NCBI GenBank assembly: GCA_031277235.1
Contig: JAITMT010000472.1
Location: forward strand, 1 to 15,574
Length of the DNA stretch: 15,574 nucleotides
From: Tannerella sp.
GTDB lineage: Bacteria; Bacteroidota; Bacteroidia; Bacteroidales; Tannerellaceae
Direction: 5' to 3'
Both the position numbers and the translations under genes were made by a program. The notes under the pieces were generated by a model, which saw only the letters and a list, made by a program, of their open reading frames with translations, searched no databases and was not told the DNA's origin. The first letter of the stretch is position 1. The number at the start of each line of letters is the position of its first letter. Shown piece by piece: positions 1 through 6,607 of the stretch.

Positions 1-990
1 TTTGACAAATGGACGGGCGACATTGCAGGAATAGCAAACGTAAACAATGCAAGCACGACCTATACAATGGGAAGCGCGAATGCAACGGTTACGGCTACTT
101 ACAAAGACGCCCCGGTAACAACCTACACCCTGACCGTAAACAGCGGAACGGGAAGCGGAAGTTACGCTCCGGGAACGGTCGTAAACATTTCGGCAAACAC
201 TCCGCCAAGCGGAAAGGTCTTTGACCAATGGACGGGCGACATTGCAGGAATAGCAAACGTAAACAATGCAAGTACAACCTTTACAATGGGAAGCGCGAAC
301 GCAACGGTTACGGCGACTTACAAGGACGCCCCGGTAACAACCTACACCCTGACCGTCAACAGCGGTACGGGAAGTGGAAGTTATGCACCCGGAACGGTCG
401 TAAACATTTCGGCAAACACCCCGCCAAGCGGAAAAGTCTTTGACCAATGGACGGGAGACATTGCAGGAATAGCCAACGTAAACAATGCTAGCACGACCTT
501 TACAATGGGCAGCGACAACGCAACGGTTACGGCGACTTACAAAGACGCTCCGGTAACAACCTACACCCTGACCGTAAATAGCGGCAGCGGTAGCGGCAGT
601 TACGCTCCGGGAACGGTCGTAAACATTTCGGCAAACACCCCGCCAAGTGGAAAAGTCTTTGACAAATGGACGGGAGACATTGCAGGAATAGCGAACGTAA
701 ACAATGCGAGCACGACCTATACAATGGGAAGCGCGAATGCAACGGTTACGGCGACCTACAAAGACGCCCCGGTAACAACCTACACCCTGACCGTAAACAG
801 CGGAACGGGAAGCGGAAGTTACGCACCGGGAACGGTCGTAAACATTTCGGCAAATACGCCACCGGCTAACAAAGTCTTTGATAAATGGACGGGGAATGTA
901 TCGGGTGTCGCCGAAATAGACAGCGCAAGTACAACCTACACAATGGGAAGTGCGAACGCGACTATCACAGCGACGTACAAAGATGACCAG
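1..990 (+). repeat. In-frame 219-bp tandem coding repeat, four full copies plus a partial one
   Basis: Units begin with a TTTGA codon pair at 1, 220, 439, 658 and 877, an exact 219-bp (73-codon) period without indels. Copies differ at few positions, mostly synonymous, with some replacements (DKW/DQW, TTY/TTF, SAN/SDN, GTGSGS/GSGSGS). The unit starting at 877 is clearly more diverged and leads into the C-terminal domain. The array continues off the left edge, so its total copy number cannot be seen. Confidence 0.95.
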
Positions 991-1239
991 ACCGCCAACG
1001 AACACATCGAAAGCGGTAACGGTGTAAAGATTCACACCGAGGGTTCGTCCCTCACCGTGAAGAGTGACAACACCGAACTGAAATCGGTTGAAATCTATCA
1101 TGTCTCCGGGCAGTTGATCCGTTCCATACGGGCGAACGGCGCGGGAACAAGAATCGAAAACCTTCCCGGGGGAGTTTTGATCGTCAAAATTTCCCTGCAG
1201 GGAGGCAGGATTGAAACGAAAAAGGTTCGGATAAAGTAA
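1..1239 (+). CDS. Secreted InlB-like repeat protein with T9SS type A sorting domain (5'-truncated)
   Basis: The reading frame is open from base 1, so the start and signal peptide lie outside the window; 412 residues are visible. Residues 1 to about 330 are four full 73-residue units plus a shorter fifth one. Each unit runs from an FDxWTGDIAG segment through TYTLTVNSG to NISANTPP, the pattern of divergent InlB B-repeat (Listeria-Bacteroides repeat) domains. These are beta-rich modules of surface proteins. Units 1 to 4 are nearly identical; the fifth is diverged (TGNVSGVAEIDSAS). The last 75 or so residues have the features of a T9SS type A C-terminal sorting domain: VEIYHVSGQLIRSI, then LPGGVLIVKI, ending KKVRIK. 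I infer export through the Sec system and T9SS and a role as a surface or secreted adhesin-like protein; the ligand is unknown. A terminator follows 55 bases after the stop. Confidence 0.88.
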   Translation, partial: FDKWTGDIAGIANVNNASTTYTMGSANATVTATYKDAPVTTYTLTVNSGTGSGSYAPGTVVNISANTPPSGKVFDQWTGDIAGIANVNNASTTFTMGSANATVTATYKDAPVTTYTLTVNSGTGSGSYAPGTVVNISANTPPSGKVFDQWTGDIAGIANVNNASTTFTMGSDNATVTATYKDAPVTTYTLTVNSGSGSGSYAPGTVVNISANTPPSGKVFDKWTGDIAGIANVNNASTTYTMGSANATVTATYKDAPVTTYTLTVNSGTGSGSYAPGTVVNISANTPPANKVFDKWTGNVSGVAEIDSASTTYTMGSANATITATYKDDQTANEHIESGNGVKIHTEGSSLTVKSDNTELKSVEIYHVSGQLIRSIRANGAGTRIENLPGGVLIVKISLQGGRIETKKVRIK

Positions 1240-1293
1240 GAGAATAATAAAAAAATGTAAAATTAAAAAAAATCGCTCCTAACGGGTTTATAC

Positions 1294-1331
1294 GGGAAGA
1301 AAACGTAAAAGTTTTCTTCCTGTTTTTTTTT
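1294..1331 (+). terminator. Rho-independent terminator of the repeat-protein gene
   Basis: A perfect 10-bp stem, GGAAGAAAAC (1295-1304) with GTTTTCTTCC (1311-1320), has a 6-nt loop. It is followed by TG and a run of eight T (1323-1330). It lies 55 bases after the stop codon and on the same strand. Confidence 0.88.
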
Positions 1332-1350
1332 GTGGAAAACCGTTTCCCCC

Positions 1351-1470
1351 GTAGGGGCAGACCTGCGTGTCTGCCCAAAACAATGTCTGAACCGGGATTT
1401 ACAGGATTTTTAGGATTTGCAGGATAAGACCATACGGGCAATACGGGCAGACACGCAGGTCTGCCCCTAC
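1351..1470. repeat. Inverted repeat of a GTAGGGGC palindromic element, 26-bp arms
   Basis: Bases 1351-1376 and 1445-1470 are exact reverse complements. Each arm is itself a small hairpin: GGGCAGAC and GTCTGCCC around a 6-nt loop, with GTAGGGGC/GCCCCTAC at the outer edge. A third, slightly altered copy lies at about 2032-2057. The arrangement resembles repetitive extragenic palindromes. No protein-coding function is likely. Confidence 0.85.
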
Positions 1471-1603
1471 ATTGAATCAATTTTCCGCACCCGTAGGGGC
1501 GTATGCCATACGCCCAACAATTACAACAAAAAAATGAAAAATAGGGGCGTATGCCATACGCCCCTACGGGTACACCCGACGTTCATCCGGACAGAAAATA
1601 CCC
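1384..1603. repeat. Interspersed repeat A, copy 1
   Basis: This stretch of about 220 bp recurs at 1979-2190 with few differences. In order it holds a 9-bp tandem motif (GATTTRCAG-like, three units at 1396-1422), the GCAGACACGCAGGTCTGC palindrome, and a long inverted repeat with arms near 1489-1515 and 1544-1571. Each of those arms contains the odd palindrome GGGCGTATG-C-CATACGCCC. The differences between copies include a 10-bp stretch near 1434-1444 that is absent from copy 2. No credible gene overlaps it. Confidence 0.85.
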
Positions 1604-1840
1604 CCAATGAAGCGCGAAGCGCGATTGGGGGTGAAAACGGGTAAACGGATAAACGATAGAAGGGAAAAACGGGCGAAAGAGAGAAACCACCCCGTCCTGC
1701 GGACACCCCTCCCGGGAGGGGAATTACGCCGGATGGATTCCCCTCTTTGGAGGGGTACTGCGAAGCAGGGGGGGGATTTCCTTTAATTGAGAATTGAAAA
1801 TGAAGACCAAAGTCCGTTTATCCGTTCTCCCGTTTACCCC
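1601..1840. repeat. Compound repeat C, copy 1
   Basis: It begins with a hairpin whose arms are CCCCCAAT (1601-1608) and ATTGGGGG (1624-1631). A purine-rich degenerate array (AACGGGTAAACGGATAAACG-like), a conserved ACCACCCCGTC...GACACCCCTCC block, a CCCCTC...GAGGGG palindrome series and a pyrimidine-rich tail (CCGTTTATCCGTTCTCCCG) follow. The same order of modules recurs at 2466-2753. The small palindrome inside the conserved block differs between copies: GTCC-TGC-GGAC here, GTCGC-TAC-GCGAC in copy 2. Confidence 0.78.
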
Positions 1841-1858
1841 AAAAAAACGAACCGCTCC

Positions 1859-1885
1859 GACCGCGAAGCGGTCATATATTTATAG
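1859..1885 (-). repeat. 27-nt box-hairpin element, copy 1
   Basis: Read on the minus strand it is CTATAAATAT (1885-1876), a 2-nt spacer, arm GACCGC, loop TTC, arm GCGGTC (ending at 1859). Its geometry is identical to the elements at 1950-1976 and 12717-12743, although its stem sequence is unrelated to theirs. Confidence 0.8.
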
Positions 1886-1904
1886 AAAAATGTTACAGCG
1901 TACA

Positions 1905-1930
1905 TGTGCGACCCCGGAAGGGGTCGTACA
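1905..1930. repeat. Isolated 11-bp hairpin between two box-hairpin elements
   Basis: TGTGCGACCCC (1905-1915) pairs with GGGGTCGTACA (1920-1930) across a GGAA loop, with one G-T wobble as the only imperfection. There is no T-run, so a terminator is unlikely. It sits between the divergently oriented elements at 1859-1885 and 1950-1976. Confidence 0.65.
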
Positions 1931-1949
1931 AAACCGGGAACACCCATGG

Positions 1950-1976
1950 CTATAAATATGCAATCCCTTCGGGATT
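1950..1976 (+). repeat. 27-nt box-hairpin element, copy 2
   Basis: CTATAAATAT (1950-1959), spacer GC, arm AATCCC (1962-1967), loop TTC, arm GGGATT (1971-1976). It has the same 10-2-6-3-6 layout as the copies at 1859-1885 and 12717-12743, with different arms. Confidence 0.8.
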
Positions 1977-1978
1977 AT

Positions 1979-2190
1979 TGTCTTGAACCGAGATTTGCAG
2001 GATTTACAAGATTTGCAGGATAAGACCATACGGGCAGACACGCAGGTCCGCCCCTACATTGCATCAATTTTCCGCACCCGTAGGGGCGTATGGCATACGC
2101 CCAACAATTACAACAAAAAAATGAAAAATTAGGGCGTATGCCATACGCCCCTACGGGTACACCCGACGTTCATCCGGGCGGAAAATACCC
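1979..2190. repeat. Interspersed repeat A, copy 2
   Basis: Direct repeat of 1384-1603, with the same order of the 9-bp tandem motif (1992-2018), the GCAGACACGCAGGT element and the GGGCGTATG/CATACGCCC inverted repeat. Differences are mainly point changes and the 10-bp gap mentioned for copy 1. The copy ends in reversed remnants (2188-2214) of the CCCCCAAT...ATTGGGGG hairpin that opens compound repeat C. Confidence 0.85.
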
Positions 2191-2225
2191 ACAATCGCCC
2201 TGCTTCATTGGGGGTTATGAAAATT

Positions 2226-2454
2226 CGTCCTTTCAGGACGTTCGCATCCCGTGCGGGATGCATCGCTCGGTAGAAAAGCAATCCACACATAGGTCGCATT
2301 CCATACGGAATGCGTCCTGCGCTCGTGCCACCTTTCTACCGTGCGATGCATTCCTATGGAATGCAAGAAACGCCTCAGGTCGCTGACACTGCGGTTATGA
2401 AGATCCGTCCTTTCAGCACATGCCGACACACGGAAGCATCTCCGCAAGGAGATG
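2226..2454. repeat. Cluster of five variable-stem palindromes inside a larger inverted repeat
   Basis: Five hairpins lie in 230 bp: 2226-2240 (CGTCCT/AGGACG), 2244-2261 (GCATCCC/GGGATGC), 2296-2313 (GCATTCC/GGAATGC), 2348-2364 (GCATTCC/GGAATGC, different loop) and 2437-2454 (CATCTCC/GGAGATG). Bases 2258-2276 and 2333-2351 form an 18/19 inverted repeat containing GGTAGAAA/TTTCTACC, so hairpins 2 and 4 flank a symmetrical unit with hairpin 3 inside. A direct repeat, GTTATGAA plus CGTCCTTTCAG, occurs at 2214-2236 and 2394-2416. No credible gene is present. Confidence 0.78.
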
Positions 2455-2465
2455 AATATGAATAA

Positions 2466-2753
2466 CCCCCAATGAAGCGAAGCGATTGGGGGTGAAAACG
2501 GGTAAAGGGGTAAAGGGGAGAAAGTGTGAACGGGAGAACGGATGAAAAAGAGAGGAACCACCCCGTCGCTACGCGACACCCCTCCGAGGAGGGGAATTAC
2601 GTCGAAAGAGGGGAATTACGCCGGATGGATTCCCCTCCCCCTGTGGGGGCTGTGGAGCTGGGGTGCCCGCAGGGCGGGGTGGTTCTTCCGTTCTCCCGTT
2701 TATCCGTTCTCCCCTTCTCCCGTGCTCCCGTTCCCCCGTTCTCCCGTTCCCCC
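2466..2753. repeat. Compound repeat C, copy 2
   Basis: Second copy of the unit at 1601-1840. The opening hairpin is CCCCCAAT (2466-2473) with ATTGGGGG (2485-2492). A purine-rich array (to about 2541) comes next, then a core bounded by the 11-bp inverted repeat GAACCACCCCG (2555-2565) and CGGGGTGGTTC (2675-2685). It ends in a pyrimidine array of CGTTCTCCCG-like units (2686-2753). The purine array on the left and the pyrimidine array on the right give the unit an overall inverted symmetry. The unit stops about 55 bases before the promoter of the next gene. Confidence 0.75.
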
Positions 2754-2806
2754 ACAAGAATTTCGATTTTTCACATTAAAATTCAAAATATTCCAATTTT
2801 TTTTCA

Positions 2807-2814
2807 TATATTTG
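2807..2814 (+). promoter_or_regulatory. Candidate Bacteroidota -7 box for the DUF6599-DUF362-Maf unit
   Basis: TATATTTG matches the Bacteroidota -7 consensus TAnnTTTG and lies 18 bases before the ATG at 2833. No clear -33 TTG is visible. The box supports starting the gene at 2833 rather than in the repeat DNA further upstream. Confidence 0.55.
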
Positions 2815-2832
2815 CCCCATAAATTGGAACGT

Positions 2833-3723
2833 ATGAGGTTCGGTATGTTAAAATATGTCATAACAATATGCTGTTTTTCAGTATATTGTAATATTTTTTA
2901 TCAAAAATTTGAAGCGATGGAATTTTTACCGGAAAAAATCGGCGATTACCGCGTAACCGACACGATGGATTACGTGGGCGAGGCGCTTTTCGACTATATC
3001 AATGGCGGCGCGGAACTGTATCTGTCATACGGTTTGAAGGGGATGACGGGCTGCAAGTACAACGGCGAGGGGTTGCCGCAAATTACGGTCGAGATTTATG
3101 AAATGTCGTCGTCCGGAAATGCATTTGGCGTTTATACGCAAAGCCGTGATAAAGAGGAATATACCTACGGTCAAGGATCGCAAAGTTTCAAGGATTTCAT
3201 TCTTTTCTGGAAAGACCGTTACTACGTGCTCGTTACCTCGCAAAAAGCCACTGCGGAAAGCGAAAAAACAATGCAACTGATCGCTGAAACCATTGATCAA
3301 TCCATTGAAAATGAGGGAATCATCCCCGAAATTGTCAGCGCTTTACCGCAAAAAAACCTCGTGCCTGCGGGATTTCTGTATTTCCATCATTATGTCTGGC
3401 TAAATGCGTATCTGTTTATCGCGGATTATAATCTGCTGAATATCAATGATTCTACGGACGCCGTTTTAGCCAAATACGGAAATGCAGACGAAAGGTGTTA
3501 TTTATTAATCGTTGATTATCAGGATTCTGTCGAAACGGAAAAAGCGTTTCAACAACTGACCGAAAAATTCGCTCCCGAAAAGAAATCTCCCCACCCTACC
3601 CTACAACTGGAAGACGGCACGTGGTTTTCGGCTTGGACGGCAGGCAAGCGCCTCTACGCCGTTTTCGAGGGCAGGAACGAAGCACAAATTGAAAGCATAT
3701 ATAACTCAGTATTAACAAAATAA
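2833..3723 (+). CDS. DUF6599-like exported protein
   Basis: A 296-residue protein of unknown function that looks like the DUF6599 family. Recognisable segments are LFDYINGGAELYLSYG (about residues 52-67), VEIYEMSSSGNAFGVYT (86-102) and FKDFILFWKDRYYVLV (119-134). The N-terminus (LKYVITICCFSVYC) is hydrophobic and probably a signal sequence. The frame stays open upstream to 2542, but that extra stretch translates repeat DNA (proline- and arginine-rich) and precedes the promoter box at 2807, so I start at the ATG at 2833; the ATG at 2845 is an alternative. The DUF362 gene begins 12 bases after its stop, so the two are almost certainly co-transcribed. The family assignment is from remembered sequence patterns and no biochemical role is known to me. 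Confidence 0.78.
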   Translation: MRFGMLKYVITICCFSVYCNIFYQKFEAMEFLPEKIGDYRVTDTMDYVGEALFDYINGGAELYLSYGLKGMTGCKYNGEGLPQITVEIYEMSSSGNAFGVYTQSRDKEEYTYGQGSQSFKDFILFWKDRYYVLVTSQKATAESEKTMQLIAETIDQSIENEGIIPEIVSALPQKNLVPAGFLYFHHYVWLNAYLFIADYNLLNINDSTDAVLAKYGNADERCYLLIVDYQDSVETEKAFQQLTEKFAPEKKSPHPTLQLEDGTWFSAWTAGKRLYAVFEGRNEAQIESIYNSVLTK

Positions 3724-3735
3724 ACTTATTTTACC

Positions 3736-4626
3736 ATGGAAAAGATAACTCGCAGAGAATTATTGAAACGCACGGCAATTGCAGCCGGCAGCACGCTGCT
3801 GTTGAGCCGTCCCGTCAGCATTTGGGCGACGAACAGCGAAACGGCAAAAAGCAAAGTAGTCCTGATTCGGAATAAAGACCTGTTCGACGTCAACGGAAAC
3901 ATTGATTCAAAAGTCTGTGAATCAATGCTTGACGAAGCGATTTGTACGCTAACGGGAAAGGAAAAGGCGGTTGACGGCTGGAAAACATTTATAAAACCGT
4001 CTGATATTGTGGGAATTAAGACCAACGTATGGAACGGATTGCCTACGCCCGTGGAATTGAACGACATTTTGAAAGACCGCGTAATGCAAGCGGGCATAGC
4101 CGCCGACAACGTCGGCGTGGATGACAGGGGCGTGAAATCGAATCCGGTGTTCCAGAAATCAACGGCGCTGATAAACATTCGTCCGATGCGCACGCACGCC
4201 TGGTCGGGAGTCGGCTCACTGATAAAGAATTACATCATGTTTTCCGATAAACCGTCTGATTATCATACAGATTCGTGTTCGGTGCTGGGCAGTCTGCAAG
4301 AATTGCCGATGGTGAAAGGCAAGACGCGCCTGAATGTTCTGGTACTGTTTACGCCTCAGTTTCACCACATTGCGCCCAGCACGTTTACGGAAGAATATTC
4401 GTGGAAATACAACGGATTGCTGGTGGGTTTCGACCCGGTCGCCGTTGATACCGTCGGACTGAAAATCATCGAGGCAAAGCGCAAGGATTATTTTCAGGAG
4501 GACAAGCCGCTGAATCCGCCCGCCAAACACATTGCCGTCGCCGATACGCGCTATCATCTCGGCACTTCCGACCCTGCAAAAATTGATTTGGTCAAGTTGG
4601 GTTGGGACGAAAACCGCTTTGTATAA
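3736..4626 (+). CDS. DUF362 domain protein with a twin-arginine signal
   Basis: A 296-residue protein. It begins with a Tat-type signal: TRRELLK (R6-R7), a hydrophobic stretch and a probable cleavage site after SIWA (residue 31), which suggests folding, perhaps with a cofactor, before export. The remainder resembles DUF362: a THAWSGVGSLIKN segment (153-165), like the conserved KTH...G...LKN region, and FDPVAVDTVG (232-241). I see no CxxCxxC ferredoxin motif, which some relatives carry, so iron-sulfur binding is not indicated. The activity is unknown. It follows the DUF6599 gene by 12 bases, and its stop TAA abuts the maf ATG with no gap, which argues for translational coupling. Confidence 0.82.
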   Translation: MEKITRRELLKRTAIAAGSTLLLSRPVSIWATNSETAKSKVVLIRNKDLFDVNGNIDSKVCESMLDEAICTLTGKEKAVDGWKTFIKPSDIVGIKTNVWNGLPTPVELNDILKDRVMQAGIAADNVGVDDRGVKSNPVFQKSTALINIRPMRTHAWSGVGSLIKNYIMFSDKPSDYHTDSCSVLGSLQELPMVKGKTRLNVLVLFTPQFHHIAPSTFTEEYSWKYNGLLVGFDPVAVDTVGLKIIEAKRKDYFQEDKPLNPPAKHIAVADTRYHLGTSDPAKIDLVKLGWDENRFV

Positions 4627-5193
4627 ATGAATTACAAAATCGTACTGGCTTCCAATTCGCCCCGCCGCAGGGAACTGCTGAAAGGGCTGGATATTGATTT
4701 TGAAATCCGCGTGATTGACGGAATTGACGAAACGCATCCCGCCGGAATGCCCGTCGAGGAAATTCCCGCTTATCTGGCTCATTTGAAGGCAGATGCATAC
4801 ATTCAAAGTATGCGCGACGACGAATTGATCATTACCGCCGATACGGTCGTAATCATTGACAATCAGATTCTTGAAAAACCCGCCAACGAATCGGAAGCCA
4901 TTAAAATGTTAAAAATACTTTCCGGGCGAAAACACAAAGTAATAACGGCGGTCGTCCTGACGGCAAAAGACAGGCAGAAAGCGTTTTCGGTATCGTCCAT
5001 CGTTGATTTTGAAGAACTTGGCGAGGAGGAAATCGTTTATTACGTCGAAAAATACCGCCCTTTCGACAAGGCAGGCGCCTACGGCATTCAGGAATGGATC
5101 GGCTACATCGGCGTGTGCGGCATCGAAGGCTCGTTCTACAACGTCATGGGGCTGCCCGTACAACGGCTTTATCGGGAGTTGAAGGCGTTTTGA
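4627..5193 (+). CDS. maf: Maf family nucleoside triphosphate pyrophosphatase (dTTP/UTP type)
   Basis: A cytoplasmic 188-residue protein of normal family length. Maf proteins hydrolyse non-canonical or surplus nucleoside triphosphates to the monophosphate and pyrophosphate. Visible motifs are ASNSPRRRELL (residues 8-18, with the phosphate-binding Arg pair), ADTVV (71-75, with the catalytic Asp72), SGRKHKVITAV (99-109), and DKAGAYGIQ (147-155). The last, together with the SFYNVMGLPV end, fits the YhdE-like dTTP/UTP pyrophosphatase subgroup rather than the YceF 7-methyl-GTP subgroup. Its ATG directly follows the stop of the DUF362 gene. It is the last gene of the unit and converges on the DUF4302 gene, with the terminator at 5193-5227 between them. 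The link with the two exported proteins upstream is not obviously functional. Confidence 0.93.
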   Translation: MNYKIVLASNSPRRRELLKGLDIDFEIRVIDGIDETHPAGMPVEEIPAYLAHLKADAYIQSMRDDELIITADTVVIIDNQILEKPANESEAIKMLKILSGRKHKVITAVVLTAKDRQKAFSVSSIVDFEELGEEEIVYYVEKYRPFDKAGAYGIQEWIGYIGVCGIEGSFYNVMGLPVQRLYRELKAF

Positions 5194-5227
5194 AAAAAAA
5201 CCTCCGGGAAATATTATCTCCCGGAGG
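5193..5227 (-). terminator. Terminator of the SusC-SusD operon
   Basis: CCTCCGGGA (5201-5209) and TCCCGGAGG (5219-5227) form a perfect 9-bp stem with a 9-nt loop. On the minus strand the stem is followed by eight T (the A-run at 5193-5200 on the plus strand), so it ends leftward transcription. The plus-strand side has no T-run, so it would terminate maf only weakly. Confidence 0.87.
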
Positions 5228-5254
5228 CTCACATTATCAATTATTTAAATCAAA

Positions 5255-6595
5255 TTACCGTATTTTTTCAAACGTGAGATAGTAATATCGGGGTTGCCCG
5301 TCTATACCGTTGATATTTCCGGCGTTGGCATTGTCGGGGGCGGGGGTATATCGTCTGATAATGAATCCTGCCATTACGCTCGCCCAGGCGCCGTTATCCA
5401 CCATCGAAAACTTGAATTGTCCGTCCGTCCGATCAAGTCCCGAAAGGGTCAATCCGTAAGTGGTAGTGCGGCTTACCGTGTTGCCTTGCGAGAAAGGCAG
5501 CCACCACAGCAAATCGCCGTTGTCATACGTGCTGAGTATCTGACCGCGCAACGACAGTCCGCCGCCCGGCTCGTATTCCACGACGATATTTCCAACCGTT
5601 TCTTCCGTCAGGATTCCCTTCAAAAAATACGTACTGCCCGGAATGTCCTGTACCAGTTCGACTTCCAGACTTTCGGTCAATTCCGGATCATCATAATCCG
5701 TAGAATAGGACATGGTGTATTTTCCCAAAAAGTCTTCGTACAAAACCGGTTTTTCATCCGTATTGAGCAATACAAAACCGGCGGAAGAAAACGTTTTTTC
5801 GGCGTCATTCCACGTCAGGGATTTGACCGTAACGTCATTGACCGTAGCGGCTTCATACAAGTCTATACCCGTGGGAGTGAACGTATAATATAATGTAAGG
5901 GTCGTATCTTTTCCGCCGGCGGGATAATTCAGCGTGAAACTGCGGTTTCTCAAACTGTTGGACGTAGCGGTGGAAAACGTTGCCGTTCCGATTTCCGCCC
6001 CGTTCAGCATGAATCTGAAATTCCGGGCATAGGATATGTCATTTGCCAGTTGCGCCGTTTGCGCCAGGTAATCCATACCGCTTATGCCGCCGGGAATTTT
6101 TTGGAAAACCATCCGGTTTCCGCCCTTCACGCCTTTCACATAGACCGAATCCTGCGCCTGAGCCGTCCGCATCAGCACAAATTCGTAATCGCCGCCCCGA
6201 CCGGTAACGTCATTTTGATACGGCTCGCTGAAATAGTGCATCACCGGATTATACGTATCGAAAGAAAGAACCGCTCCCTGATAGGAAACAATCTCCCAGG
6301 TGGAAGACGCCAATTCCAACGCTTCCGCGTTGGTTTCAACCTCCGACGCCACCTGAACGCTACCGTCCGGCGCAAATTTGCAATACAGGGCATAGCCGCC
6401 GATGGCATGATTGGCTTCGGGATAATAATTGACGAGCCATTCGCCTGTGCCTTCGCTCAATATGGATTTGAATCCGGCAATCGCTTCCGCCATTCTGGCT
6501 TCCGTAGAGGCGTTGAAAATATCCTCTTCTTCCCGGTCGCACGAAACAATGGCGAACAGGGGAACGGACAATAATAAATATAATATCTTTTTCAT
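5255..6595 (-). CDS. DUF4302-type lipoprotein of a SusC/SusD operon
   Basis: A 446-residue protein from the ATG at 6595; a TTG two codons upstream at 6601 is less likely. MKKILYLLLSVPLFAIVSC is a lipoprotein signal with Cys19 as the lipidation site, followed by acidic residues (DREEED), which in Bacteroidota often accompany surface exposure. Early segments GEWLVNYYPE and GGYALYCKFAPDGSV match what I recall of DUF4302, a family found beside SusC/SusD pairs and the HExxH lipoprotein. The rest is beta-rich without catalytic motifs that I recognise. It probably acts as an accessory surface binding protein, but the function is unproven. Its start is 13 bases after the metallohydrolase stop, and it is the last gene before the terminator. 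Confidence 0.75.
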   Translation of the reverse strand: MKKILYLLLSVPLFAIVSCDREEEDIFNASTEARMAEAIAGFKSILSEGTGEWLVNYYPEANHAIGGYALYCKFAPDGSVQVASEVETNAEALELASSTWEIVSYQGAVLSFDTYNPVMHYFSEPYQNDVTGRGGDYEFVLMRTAQAQDSVYVKGVKGGNRMVFQKIPGGISGMDYLAQTAQLANDISYARNFRFMLNGAEIGTATFSTATSNSLRNRSFTLNYPAGGKDTTLTLYYTFTPTGIDLYEAATVNDVTVKSLTWNDAEKTFSSAGFVLLNTDEKPVLYEDFLGKYTMSYSTDYDDPELTESLEVELVQDIPGSTYFLKGILTEETVGNIVVEYEPGGGLSLRGQILSTYDNGDLLWWLPFSQGNTVSRTTTYGLTLSGLDRTDGQFKFSMVDNGAWASVMAGFIIRRYTPAPDNANAGNINGIDGQPRYYYLTFEKIR

Positions 6596-6607
6596 ACTCA
6601 ATGCGTT

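Noticed and set aside
9..869. Second-frame open frames of about 70 codons recurring through the tandem repeat (9-224, 228-443, 666-869)
   Set aside because: They recur only because the DNA unit recurs; the first frame carries the recognisable beta-repeat protein and sorting domain.
2205..2579. Minus-strand 124-codon open frame, and other frames within 1184-2822
   Set aside because: They run through multi-copy palindromes and purine/pyrimidine arrays, have arginine/proline/serine-rich low-complexity translations, and begin or end within repeats. No domain or promoter supports them.
1340..2755. CRISPR array
   Set aside because: Repeats are of several kinds, unequal in length and spacing, with no constant repeat-spacer pattern and no cas genes nearby.
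2542..2832. N-terminal extension of the DUF6599-like gene
   Set aside because: The frame is open, but it translates compound repeat C and lies mostly upstream of the -7 box at 2807. The family-like sequence begins only after Met at 2833.
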